Shown: positions 46,201 through 52,465, numbered from the stretch's first letter. The stretch is 64,000 bases of DNA from Limnobaculum parvum (GCF_003096015.2 NZ_CP029185.2:186001-250000); one strand, 5' to 3'. The notes: a model not told the origin generated them from the sequence alone. A program made the numbers and translations.

Positions 46201-46396
46201 GTCAGGTTTACCACAAGCCTATCAGCCGGGAGCCAGCATGGTTAGCATGGCAGGTTCAACTTATCAGGACCAGTCGGCTGTTGCTTTGGGTGTTTCTATG
46301 ATTTCCGATAACGGTAAATGGGTTACTAAACTTTCCGGCAGCACAAACACACAGGGTGATTTAGGCGGCACGGTAGGTATTGGATATCAGTGGTAA
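40235..46396 (+). CDS. Trimeric autotransporter adhesin (YadA/Hia type, Vc)
   Basis: A 2053-residue adhesin. An extended signal peptide (ESPR) starts MNKVYRLIWSSAQRAWVVV and is cleaved near APAEA. A YadA-like head with many 14-residue repeats (GxxAIAIGxxAxA type) runs to about 470. Connector and stalk segments follow, with motifs DAVNFSQL and STDGVNGSQLF (neck). Five 182-residue repeats lie in the middle. The C-terminal YadA anchor has four strands and ends VGIGYQW. Three copies form one membrane barrel with Bam assistance. AAAGGA lies 6 bp before the ATG. It is followed 86 bp later by a TpgA-like gene, matching known adhesin-TpgA pairs. Confidence 0.93.
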   Translation: MNKVYRLIWSSAQRAWVVVGELSSAQGKGKTRALTSAVCRSGAAIGVLAAAMLSAPAEAWTVDTSMVRNGGTAANDNAITTNTAIGSGAQTTTDAAGQSTAIGNTAQATAQGATAVGSGTKATALNALAAGYKSVASGEETIAIGPNASAGYTYTDASNQTYTALRSMAIGSKSQSTASDTIAIGTNSVAGGRMTGGLANNAIAIGNTSRATSTDSIAIGTNSYAHSGTGSISIGANSDASGVSSTVFGNGAKALSVSGIAVGNNANATGSTTVAMGLGATANSYKGMAIGAGALSGASGNSGIAIGTNATVGDSLNFSTAIGYNAKVLASGALAVGNGTQASGTNGLAMGSAAQANGTNSISIGTGNIVNGNNSAAIGDPSTINGTGSYSVGNNNTVNSDDVFVLGSNVKVNAGLNGSVVLGNNSTVEAPIGTASATIDGATYIFAGSAPTAAVSVGATGAERTITHLAAGRVSATSTDAINGSQLFGTNSAINRLSDRSVKYDADASGVVNYNSISLGGNAYDNSTHTGGTKITNVADGTAPSDAVNFSQLNNIYENGTKYFHANSTGTDSSATGTDAVAIGMGAVANEARSVALGDGAKTDAVVATTGVKLLDKDYDFAGIAPVGTVSIGKAGEERTLTNMAAGRLSADSTDGVNGSQLFATNTALNSLSTDLSDLDDRAVQYDVNSDGTVNYNNITLGGDAYDNSTHTGGTKITNVADGTAPSDAVNFSQLNNIYENGTKYFHANSTGTDSSATGTDAVAIGMGAVANEARSVALGDGAKTDAVVATTGVKLLDKDYDFAGIAPVGTVSIGKAGEERTLTNMAAGRLSADSTDGVNGSQLFATNTALSSLSTDLSDLDDRAVQYDVNSDGTVNYNNITLGGDAYDNSTHTGGTKITNVADGTAPSDAVNFSQLNNIYENGTKYFHANSTGTDSSATGTDAVAIGMGAVANEARSVALGDGAKTDAVVATTGVKLLDKDYDFAGIAPVGTVSIGKVGEERTLTNMAAGRLSADSTDGVNGSQLFATNTALNTIATDVSDLDDRAVQYDVNSDGTVNYNNITLGGDAYDNSTHTGGTKITNVADGTAPSDAVNFSQLNNIYENGTKYFHANSTGTDSSATGTDAVAIGMGAVANEARSVALGDGAKTDAVVATTGVKLLDKDYDFAGIAPVGTVSIGKAGEERTLTNMAAGRLSADSTDGVNGSQLFATNTALSSLSTDLSDLDDRAVQYDVNSDGTVNYNNITLGGDAYDNSTHTGGTKITNVADGTAPSDAVNFSQLNNIYENGTKYFHANSTGTDSSATGTDAVAIGMGAVANEARSVALGDGAKTDAVVATTGVKLLDKDYDFAGIAPVGTVSIGKVGEERTLTNMAAGRLSADSTDGVNGSQLFATNTALNTIATDVSDLDDRAVQYDVNSDGTVNYNNISLGGDAYDNSTHTGGTKITNVADGTAPSDAVNFSQLNNIYENGTKYFHANSTGTDSSATGKDAVAIGMGAVASHDNSIALGAGSVANGSTLNNAAYLVGGTATSEVNIGGRRITGVSAGAMDDDAVNVAQLKAVSNMASGTDERALKYDWTDKNGDGIVQPDEVDYSKATLAGNGGTTISNLAAGEVSATSTEAINGSQLYNIAGDTSVTYTTNNGSGIRYVRTNATGLPESDAYAKGQASTAVGYNATSSGASSVAIGQDSSASALSSIAIGKGAEADTERSVALGDGAKTKTATGTSSVVIQGNEYNFAGTTPVGTVSVGDVGDERTITNVAAGELSSTSTDAVNGSQLYATVVAINNIQSGINDLGDAAVKYEKNGDGTTNYNKVVLGGGPTTITNLAAGSEDGDAVNYSQLKAVAEQITNVSNGTDGMFQVNNTSKLPKPSVTGKDAAAGGAGAVASGDNSLAMGTRAKATGNNAVALGADSIADRDNTVSVGSAGAERQITNLAAGTHGTDAVNVNQLKSGISSANQYTDNKFNSLKNMLDDQGDKLSAGIAGAMAMSGLPQAYQPGASMVSMAGSTYQDQSAVALGVSMISDNGKWVTKLSGSTNTQGDLGGTVGIGYQW
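41735..44464 (+). repeat. Five 546-bp tandem repeats in the adhesin gene
   Basis: Units start at 41735, 42281, 42827, 43373 and 43919, and a partial sixth runs from 44465 to about 44735. Each encodes 182 residues with a head, neck and linker. Units 3 and 5 share KVGEER and NTIATDV, while units 2 and 4 share KAGEER and SSLSTDL, so units 4-5 look like a copy of units 2-3. The period keeps frame. Confidence 0.93.
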
Positions 46397-46429
46397 TCCA
46401 TTCATTCAACCTGATTTGTATTGAAATTT

Positions 46430-46451
46430 GTCCCCGGCATTCGCCGGGGAC
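46430..46451 (+). terminator. GC-rich hairpin between adhesin and tpgA-like genes
   Basis: A perfect 9-bp stem (46430-46438 with 46443-46451, 4-nt loop) lies about 33 bp after the adhesin stop. No T-run follows directly, so it may be a partial terminator or mRNA processing/stability element that sets lower expression of the downstream genes. Confidence 0.55.
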
Positions 46452-46482
46452 TCAATAACCGATTTTTATAGTGAGAAAGATG

Positions 46483-47277
46483 ATGATTGTTCATTCCAAA
46501 CCGGTACGTCTGGCAATGGTGTTAGGCAGCTTTTTATTGCTCTCTGCCTGTACTCGTTCAATTAGCGATGTGGATTCACAAGGAAAAACCACTGCGGCTG
46601 TATTTCCTGACGTCTCTAAGGCTGTTCGTGAAGAGGGGAGTTTTGTTAATCTGGATAACCTTAAACAAGTTAAACCGGGTATGACAAAGGCACAACTATA
46701 TGAATTAATTGGTGTGCCACACTTTGACGAAGGCGTTTTGAAAGTAAAAGAGTGGGATTATATTTTCCATTTTACTAAAGAAGATAAAACCGTTCTGACC
46801 TGTCAGTATAAGGTTTTATTTGATGCAGACATGAAGGCACAAAGCTTCTACTTCCTGCCGGAAAACTGTCTTGACCAACTATCGGCCAAACCAGTTGTAG
46901 TTCATCACGACTTGAGCGCGGAAGGTCTGTTTGCTTTTGATCAATCCGCGATGTCAGCGGCGGGTATCGAGAAAATTAAAACGTTTTCTGCGGAACTAAA
47001 AAATGTAGGTTTAGAAAATAGACGTATAATCGTTACAGGGCATACCGATCGCTTTGGCGGCAAGGCTTATAACCAGCGTCTTTCACTGGCTCGCGCTGAG
47101 TCCGTGAGACATCAAATGGTTAAAAATGGTATCCCGGCTTCAATTATTGACATTCAGGGTAAAGGTGACAGAGAACCACGAGTTTCTTGTCCGGGTAACC
47201 AATCTGCCGCGGTGATCGCGTGTTTGGCTCCGAATCGCCGGATGTCGGTTGATGTTGTGAATCTCCAGTCTAAGTGA
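46483..47277 (+). CDS. TpgA-like lipoprotein (BamE-like and OmpA-like domains)
   Basis: A 264-residue lipoprotein with lipobox LLSAC, a SmpA/BamE-like domain (about 50-130; VKPGMTKAQLYELIGVPHF), and a C-terminal OmpA-type peptidoglycan-binding domain with ENRRIIVTGHTDRFG and YNQRLSLARAESVRHQMV. Acinetobacter TpgA, encoded beside a trimeric autotransporter adhesin, has this same order and anchors the adhesin to peptidoglycan. GTG at 46471 and ATGs at 46480 and 46483 are in frame; GAGA spacing favours 46483. The last base positions overlap a possible GTG start of the next gene. Confidence 0.85.
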   Translation: MIVHSKPVRLAMVLGSFLLLSACTRSISDVDSQGKTTAAVFPDVSKAVREEGSFVNLDNLKQVKPGMTKAQLYELIGVPHFDEGVLKVKEWDYIFHFTKEDKTVLTCQYKVLFDADMKAQSFYFLPENCLDQLSAKPVVVHHDLSAEGLFAFDQSAMSAAGIEKIKTFSAELKNVGLENRRIIVTGHTDRFGGKAYNQRLSLARAESVRHQMVKNGIPASIIDIQGKGDREPRVSCPGNQSAAVIACLAPNRRMSVDVVNLQSK

Positions 47278-47282
47278 GAGTG

Positions 47283-48152
47283 ATGATTAAAATAAAATTT
47301 AATCTACAAAAGACCGCTGTTGGCGGTCTTTTATTTCTGGTCAGTCATCAGGCGCTTTGTTCTGTGGGTGAGTTGCGCGTTAAACATATTGATGTCCCAG
47401 CTTATAATTTAATCAGTGACACATTGGTTGGTATGAGTACGCCAAGCAGTGGCAAGCGTAATGACTTTGTATTGCAGTTAGTTTGTGATTTGGCTCGTGG
47501 CGATAAAAACCAACAGGAAGTAAATGCCGTTCTTCAACATAATCACATTGACGTGCAAAGTATTCCGGCAAAAGGAAGTATGTCGTCACTGCTGATTAAT
47601 GGTGATAAAGCGGATCAGGCTTCTACCTGTGCGGCCTATATTGCCACGTCTTTATTTAATTCGAGCGATAACGCCGCGTTATTTGATAAGAGCAAAACCG
47701 AGTCTGGGAAGGATGAATTAACACTAAACCAGCCGCGTTTTGCCAGAGAAATGAAGGTGAGGATGTCCCTTGCTCAGGCAACCGCCAACCTATATGCGGT
47801 GATCGCCACTAACTTACCGAATAATAATGAATTGAGTTTTTCTGATTATCAACAAAGCGTTGCAAGTTCGGTATATCACTATGCGCCTGAGTATTTGAAA
47901 CTGATCCAAAAATTGTATGCTAGTGATAAAGCGACATATACGCCTGTTACCGTTACGTCATCGGTGACATCAATTTCTGACAATCAAGGCCGCGAACTTG
48001 AGATAACGCCTCAAAGCATTAAATTCAAATCTAAAGGTGTGGTGTGGCTCGGTGAAGGGAAAATATTAGGTAAAGAGTATTTTATACCGGTAAAAATTAT
48101 TGATTCTCCCGTAGCTAATAAGCCAAAAACATCGAAGAAAACTAATAAGTAA
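47283..48152 (+). CDS. Unknown exported protein of the adhesin operon
   Basis: I do not recognise this family. The 289-residue protein starts with a signal peptide (MIKIKFNLQK, then a hydrophobic run to SHQALCS). It ends in a Lys-rich tail (KPKTSKKTNK) and has cysteines near residues 70 (VCDLARGD) and 120 (TCAAYIA). The start ATG lies 5 bp past the tpgA-like stop; a GTG at 47274 overlaps that stop. Tight linkage suggests a role in adhesin export or anchoring. A terminator at 48318 closes the operon. Confidence 0.7.
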   Translation: MIKIKFNLQKTAVGGLLFLVSHQALCSVGELRVKHIDVPAYNLISDTLVGMSTPSSGKRNDFVLQLVCDLARGDKNQQEVNAVLQHNHIDVQSIPAKGSMSSLLINGDKADQASTCAAYIATSLFNSSDNAALFDKSKTESGKDELTLNQPRFAREMKVRMSLAQATANLYAVIATNLPNNNELSFSDYQQSVASSVYHYAPEYLKLIQKLYASDKATYTPVTVTSSVTSISDNQGRELEITPQSIKFKSKGVVWLGEGKILGKEYFIPVKIIDSPVANKPKTSKKTNK

Positions 48153-48317
48153 GGTAAAAATTCCCCTTGGTACTGATTGCTCTTTTTAATCTATCGGCAT
48201 CACGTAATGTGATGTTGATATTTGAACGTAGCAATGCATTTCTCGATATTTACTGAATGCTTACTGATTATGTCACTATCAATAGATATAATCAGCATTA
48301 TGGTACATTTAAATATC

Positions 48318-48347
48318 TGGCCTTTCCCCTGACGAGGGCCATTTTTA
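48318..48347 (+). terminator. Terminator of the adhesin operon
   Basis: TGGCC at 48318-48322 pairs with GGCCA at 48337-48341 and is followed by TTTTT. The inner part is less regular. It lies 165 bp beyond the last gene of the operon. Confidence 0.65.
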
Positions 48348-48419
48348 TATAATTAACCTCCTAATTGTCAGCTATTTAATCTGGTTTTTTATTAATTAAT
48401 CATATTTTACGCTAATGGT

Positions 48420-48427
48420 CTATACTT
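48420..48427 (+). promoter_or_regulatory. Sigma-S-like -10 element of the osmY-like gene
   Basis: CTATACTT matches the extended -10 preferred by sigma-S RNA polymerase (C immediately before TATACT); no -35 hexamer is seen at the right distance. It is 60 bp ahead of the osmY-like start, and osmY is a classic sigma-S target in E. coli. Confidence 0.5.
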
Positions 48428-48487
48428 ATGAATGTAGTGTTGGCTATAGGGTTAAGTATTTTCTCAACAAGCAAGAAGGAAAGCGTA

Positions 48488-48865
48488 ATGAAGAATACAC
48501 AATTAGTGAAAGTCATGATGGCTACATTTTTAGGTACGGTTTTATTAAGCGGTAGCGCATTTGCAGAAGAAAGCGTTGTTGATAAAGCGAAATCTGCGGT
48601 CAGTGATGCAGGTGAAAAAATTGAGCATTCAGCTAAGAAAGCCGATCTCTATATGGGCGACAGCGCTATTACTGCAAAAGTTAAAACTGCATTACTGGAT
48701 GCCAAAAACATTAACAGTACCGATATCTCGGTAGAAACGATTAATAGTATGGTCTATCTGACCGGAAATGTAGCCAGCAAAGCACAGGCTGAACAAGTGA
48801 TTCATGTGGTCGCTAAAGTAGAGGGTGTTACCAGCGTTAAAAACGATCTGATGATTAAACCCTGA
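48488..48865 (+). CDS. OsmY-like periplasmic BON-domain protein
   Basis: A 125-residue protein with a signal peptide ending GSAFA, a short helical Lys/Ala-rich segment, then one BON domain (about 55-125; ITAKVKTALLDAKNINSTDISV and GVTSVKNDLMIK). E. coli OsmY (201 aa) has two BON domains, so this is a shortened relative. BON proteins associate with membranes or ligands in the periplasm under osmotic and stationary-phase stress. AAGGA sits 7 bp before the ATG at 48488; an upstream ATG (48428) would bury the signal peptide. ytjA follows, as after osmY in E. coli. Confidence 0.85.
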   Translation: MKNTQLVKVMMATFLGTVLLSGSAFAEESVVDKAKSAVSDAGEKIEHSAKKADLYMGDSAITAKVKTALLDAKNINSTDISVETINSMVYLTGNVASKAQAEQVIHVVAKVEGVTSVKNDLMIKP

Positions 48866-48962
48866 TTGAATTGCTCTTGGTTGATGACACGAGAGAGTAA
48901 CAATACCTCCCCTGATTAATATTTATCTGATTTCATTTCAATTAATGAGTAAGGAGTGGGTT

Positions 48963-49124
48963 ATGTTTCGTTGGGGAATTATTTTTTTAGTGATCGCCCT
49001 GATTGCCGCCGCATTAGGTTTCGGCTCCTTGGCGGGTACTGCCGCCTCAGCCGCGAAAATCGTGTTTGTTGTCGGGATTATCCTGTTTATTATTAGCCTG
49101 TTTACCGGGCGAAAACGGCCCTGA
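48963..49124 (+). CDS. ytjA: YtjA, DUF1328 small membrane protein
   Basis: A 53-residue, two-span membrane protein (MFRWGIIFLVIALIAAALGF at the start, FTGRKRP at the end) nearly identical in pattern to E. coli YtjA. AAGGAG lies 6 bp before the ATG. Its function is unknown; it neighbours osmY in E. coli too. A terminator follows 45 bp later. Confidence 0.93.
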   Translation: MFRWGIIFLVIALIAAALGFGSLAGTAASAAKIVFVVGIILFIISLFTGRKRP

Positions 49125-49168
49125 AGGCCATGTGAATATCTGATTCATCAGTGAATATATGGATAGCG

Positions 49169-49204
49169 AAAAAGTCTGCTGAAATGCGGGCTTTTTGTTT
49201 TTTT
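49169..49204 (+). terminator. Rho-independent terminator after ytjA
   Basis: An 11-bp stem with two G-U pairs (49169-49179 with 49186-49196) leads into a T-rich tract to 49204. Confidence 0.8.
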
Positions 49205-49594
49205 GGATGTGAGAACAAACAAAATAATAGGAAGCAACTCATCGCTTTTTCAAAAAAGTTCGGCATACTTCGCAGAGTTTGTATCGGGTTTAGAATTTGC
49301 GAAGAATGGGGGCTTGGTTTGCGATATTGTTGGTATGCATCCGCAAAATCGGGTGTCTGGATTGGCATCTTGTATATTCCCGGTGATAAAACAGAGAGTT
49401 CTGGTTATTATCAAGGCCTCGGCTTACCTAAAACGTAGCATTTAGCTCGTTATCATATCAATGGTGGCTCAGGCAGGGGCATCTTCGGATGCGCTGATCT
49501 CCGGGAAGTCAGTATGCCAACCTTGTCTGAGCTATCACCAATGAATTTGGCATTTCATCGGTGGTGGGTACTTATATTTTCCGGAGTATTTGCC
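49205..49594. other. Intergenic stretch with no supported gene
   Basis: Several overlapping short open frames on both strands (80-95 codons) lack ribosome-binding sites and family resemblance, and one runs through the ytjA terminator. Nothing else was recognised; it could be a dispersed intergenic element. Confidence 0.5.
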
Positions 49595-49759
49595 ATGGTT
49601 AATTTTATTGATAACAATCCATTAGATCTCAATGAACTCGCCTTTCAATGCGTTTCTCTTATTCATTCCATTCTTACCGTTGATAGCCCCGAAGTTAAAG
49701 AGGGGTTAGCGTTTATTTTGCGGGAAAAGCTGTTCGTGCTGTATGGCATGGTTGAATAG
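49595..49759 (+). CDS. Small hypothetical protein (54 aa)
   Basis: An acidic, Leu-rich 54-residue product (MVNFIDNNPLDLNELAFQCV at the start) with GGAG 8 bp before its ATG and a good terminator 12 bp after its stop, which supports a real transcription unit. It probably forms two helices. I do not recognise the family. The open frame extends upstream to 49514 without a good ribosome-binding site. Confidence 0.5.
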   Translation: MVNFIDNNPLDLNELAFQCVSLIHSILTVDSPEVKEGLAFILREKLFVLYGMVE

Positions 49760-49770
49760 ATAATAGAGTT

Positions 49771-49794
49771 AAGCCCGTGTTGGTGCGGGCTTTT
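49771..49794 (+). terminator. Rho-independent terminator
   Basis: A 7-bp stem (49771-49777 with 49786-49792, 8-nt loop) is followed by T residues, directly after the small gene. Confidence 0.75.
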
Positions 49795-49861
49795 GATGTA
49801 TTTCAAAAGATGAGCCTATTTAGAGATAAAATTAGTTTCTCATTATCAGTAAATATAGAAA

Positions 49862-50248
49862 TCATTCTTCAGTATTTTTATATATTGTAACTGAGAATGG
49901 GTTACCACGAACCCCTTTCCCTCCGATGTTGGTAGACATATTCATCTTTTCGAAAATTAGAAAGAGAAACGTACAATTACAAGAATGTCCTGCGGGGCAT
50001 GCCTTAGAATTGAATACAGATGGTTTAAATCTTCTTAAGTCTGAAGAGGAAACATTCATCCCTTTGAAATATATATATGTTTCATATAAATCATTAAATG
50101 AAATCGACATTTTAGATTTCCCACGAAGATAAGTTATTTTTGTATCGCTATAATTAATTATCGTGGATATTCCTCCTCCGGGATTATTCATAACAGTAGC
50201 AATAGGAAGTGTTGTTTTTATATCATTAATAAATTTATTCAATTCCAT
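49862..50248 (-). CDS. Hypothetical protein with a C-x5-C-x-C cluster
   Basis: A 128-residue, AT-rich orphan gene. The product is soluble and has a compact motif CPAGHSCNC (C84, C90, C92) preceded by SSSDLRRFKPSVFNS. Such a Cys/His group could bind a metal or be a conserved structural core. The ribosome-binding site is weak (AGAG 10 bp before the ATG). Its composition and isolation suggest horizontal acquisition. I cannot assign a function; the size would also fit an immunity or antitoxin-like protein, which is speculation. Confidence 0.6.
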   Translation of the reverse strand: MELNKFINDIKTTLPIATVMNNPGGGISTIINYSDTKITYLRGKSKMSISFNDLYETYIYFKGMNVSSSDLRRFKPSVFNSKACPAGHSCNCTFLFLIFEKMNMSTNIGGKGVRGNPFSVTIYKNTEE

Positions 50249-50432
50249 TTTGATTATTCTCTATTTTAGATGAAGGGATATATCTTATCTAAGATCTATT
50301 TTCAGAATAATGCTTTTTTGCAGTCTATGGTAATATATTTGTGTGAGATCTATTTCGCTATTAATATGAAAATCAAAACTATCAGTATAATACCGTTGAT
50401 AACACCAGATAAATTGTAAGGAAGACTAAGCC

Positions 50433-51029
50433 ATGAACTTACCTGATTACGACTTTACTAAGGCTTCCAAGCTATTCAAAAAATCTGAAATAAGTACATC
50501 GGATATTGCTGATAAAGCCTATCGCCTTTGGAAAAAGCAGGAATATGAAGACGCTGCCATTTTATTCTGTGAAGCGGCCAGACGTACACAACAAGAAAGT
50601 TTGAGCAAAGATTCCCACTACGGTGAGGCTATGAATCATTATATTCGGGCCGCATTTAATTTTAATCTGGCGGGCAAATACAGTGTTGCGGAACCGATGT
50701 TACATGAAGCAATAAAGTATGATTGGCCCAGTATTTTACCCAATGACGTACATATGGTGGAATGGGCATACTCTTATCTTCTTTATAATGCCGAAACCAA
50801 AGGCAAAGAAGTGTTTGAAGCTTTATTTGATGAGGCAATACAGCATTGCATTGGTGTAGGAAGGAATTTTCCGTCTATCCATCCTCAACAAGAAGCGCTC
50901 CTGAAAATTGCATTAAATTTGCAGGCTCATGAGAGCGTTCGCCACATTATTAATGCGATTCAGTCCCGAAAACCAATATCCCGGGAGGCAAAGTTGCTTC
51001 TGAAACAGGCGATGGAGACAATCGGGTAG
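50433..51029 (+). CDS. TPR-like helical hypothetical protein
   Basis: A 198-residue cytoplasmic, all-helical protein with tetratricopeptide-like segments (KAYRLWKKQEYEDAAILFCE; NHYIRAAFNFNLAGKYSVAE). AAGGA lies 10 bp before the ATG. Similar orphan TPR-like proteins are often found beside polymorphic toxin or secretion genes, but no toxin is visible here. Function unknown. Confidence 0.65.
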   Translation: MNLPDYDFTKASKLFKKSEISTSDIADKAYRLWKKQEYEDAAILFCEAARRTQQESLSKDSHYGEAMNHYIRAAFNFNLAGKYSVAEPMLHEAIKYDWPSILPNDVHMVEWAYSYLLYNAETKGKEVFEALFDEAIQHCIGVGRNFPSIHPQQEALLKIALNLQAHESVRHIINAIQSRKPISREAKLLLKQAMETIG

Positions 51030-51103
51030 TTTTCTTATTTTTTAACATTAACGGTAGATATTTTGAAGTGTATGCACCGCTTAACAGGGCATGTTAGAAA
51101 TGC

Positions 51104-51143
51104 TGTGTCATTCCAGTAAACTATTCAAAAAAGGAATGACACA
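51104..51143. repeat. 11-bp perfect inverted repeat with a short minigene
   Basis: TGTGTCATTCC (51104-51114) and GGAATGACACA (51133-51143) are perfect inverted repeats 18 bp apart. The right arm carries a GGA that precedes a 12-codon frame (MSQPLYFDNTMS, from 51143). It could be an operator, a hairpin, or the remnant of a lost gene. Confidence 0.5.
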
Positions 51144-51270
51144 TGTCCCAGCCATTATATTTCGATAACACCATGAGTTAATCGGTTTTCTTTGAGCGAA
51201 TCTGAATAGTGGGTTTTTTATATTGATTTTATTGGCTTTTTATTAATCTATTTTTGGGGTAAGTACACAC

Positions 51271-51687
51271 TTAAGTACACGGAGTACGAGAGTGCCTAAC
51301 GTGTTGGGATAAAATTGTCACTCGCTCCCGTAAATGTTGTGCTAATTGGTCAGTGGTCTTCTCACCTGTCGCAGCCTCTACCGTTAAGTTTTCCAGCGTA
51401 TTGTCGTTATCACGGATCTTGATGCCGTTGCGGTAAAGAAAGGCCATAGTAACGAAAAATGCGGTGCGTTTATTGTCATCATTAAAGATATGGCCACGAG
51501 CAATAGCTACCCAGTAAGTGGCGGCCAGTTCAAACACATCGGTAACGCCTTCATGATGCGTACGGTTTTGCACCCGGTAGATGAGTGCTTCGGCTCTGCC
51601 GGGATCGGATAGACCTGTAACGCCGGGAAGCCGCTGCAATATGCGATCGTGGAAAGCGATGACTTCCTGTGCGCTGACCCATATCAT
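51271..51687 (-). CDS. doc: Doc toxin of a phd-doc pair (Fic fold)
   Basis: Fic-family kinase-like toxin; Doc phosphorylates elongation factor EF-Tu and halts translation. The 138-residue protein carries the Fic motif HIFNDDNKRT (about 66-75), which differs from the common HPFxDGN but matches the P1 Doc form. Length and N-terminus also fit Doc. Its ATG overlaps the phd stop by 4 bp, the typical antitoxin-first arrangement. Confidence 0.92.
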   Translation of the reverse strand: MIWVSAQEVIAFHDRILQRLPGVTGLSDPGRAEALIYRVQNRTHHEGVTDVFELAATYWVAIARGHIFNDDNKRTAFFVTMAFLYRNGIKIRDNDNTLENLTVEAATGEKTTDQLAQHLRERVTILSQHVRHSRTPCT

Positions 51688-51905
51688 CGGTTGGTCAGCG
51701 CCTCTACCGTATGCCCATGACGCTGCATAATCGCATCAAACTCCGCATCCAACTTAGCATTTTGGTATGCCTCGAATTCAGCCTTGCTGATAACGACGGC
51801 GGAGCTGCCGTCTCTGCGAGTGATTTCAACCGGTTCACCATGAGTGGCCGCATCCAGCACTTCTGAGATATTAGCGCGGGCTTGGGTTGAGGTGTATGTA
51901 CGCAT
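51684..51905 (-). CDS. phd: Phd/YefM-family antitoxin
   Basis: A 73-residue antitoxin with the Phd N-terminal DNA-binding fold (TSTQARANISEVLDAATHGE, PVEITRRDG, AVVISKAEFEAY) and a flexible C-terminal tail that inhibits Doc. AGGAG lies 7 bp ahead of the ATG. It should repress its own operon through the palindrome just upstream. Confidence 0.93.
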   Translation of the reverse strand: MRTYTSTQARANISEVLDAATHGEPVEITRRDGSSAVVISKAEFEAYQNAKLDAEFDAIMQRHGHTVEALTNR

Positions 51906-51922
51906 GATGTATCTCCTAAAAT

Positions 51923-51939
51923 GTACATTTAAGTTGTAC
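51923..51939 (-). promoter_or_regulatory. Candidate phd operator
   Basis: GTACA (51923-51927) and TGTAC (51935-51939) form an inverted repeat with a 7-bp centre, 18 bp upstream of phd. A further GTAC/GTGC pattern follows to 51950. The position suits autoregulation by Phd. Confidence 0.4.
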
Positions 51940-52054
51940 GTATATTGTGCATTTTATTCAACTGAATCTTGAAGGCGGGTACTCTGAAAGAGTGATTTGT
52001 CCTTAATTTAATGCCCACCTTGTTTTCAAATCAATACACGAATACGAGGTCATT

Positions 52055-52457
52055 ATGACAAGATAACTTTATACCCCTGAATTCAAGCGCAGAGCCGTTG
52101 CATTGTTGCTTGAAAGTGGCAAATCCGTTGTCCACATGGCTCAACAACTTGATATCAAAGAAAATACGCTCTACAACTGGAAAAAACGATATCAGGGTAA
52201 ACTAGATTCTGCATTTTCCAATGCACCTCAACTTTCTGTGCACGAATTGGAAATCCGCCGTCTTAAGGTCAAAATCGCCGAACTGGAAGAGGATAAAACT
52301 ATCCTAAAAAAAGCGGCGCCATTTTTTGTGCGGAAAAGCCGCTGAAATAGGCCATGGTGATTAAATTATCGGCTTTCCATTCCGTGAGTCGTTTTTGTTG
52401 GCTGTTGAGCGTCAGCGCCCGTGGTTACTGGGTGTGGTGCGAGAACCTCGTGAGATT
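52055..52457 (+). pseudogene. IS3-family transposase remnant (orfA with early stop, orfB fragment)
   Basis: From the ATG at 52055, codon 4 is TAA (52064-52066). Past it the frame reads LYTPEFKRRAVALLLESGKS and onward through a leucine-zipper-like helix to 52345, the pattern of IS3-family OrfA. About 50 bp further on a second frame (SVSRFCWLLSVSARGYWVW) resembles the start of OrfB but ends within 35 codons at the yicC terminator. No terminal inverted repeats were found. The element is inactive and truncated. Confidence 0.8.
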
Positions 52458-52465
52458 TCATGAAA

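Noticed and set aside
49102..49368. Minus-strand 88-codon frame and overlapping plus-strand frames at 49151 and 49203
   Set aside because: They cross the ytjA terminator, lack ribosome-binding sites and show no recognisable fold.
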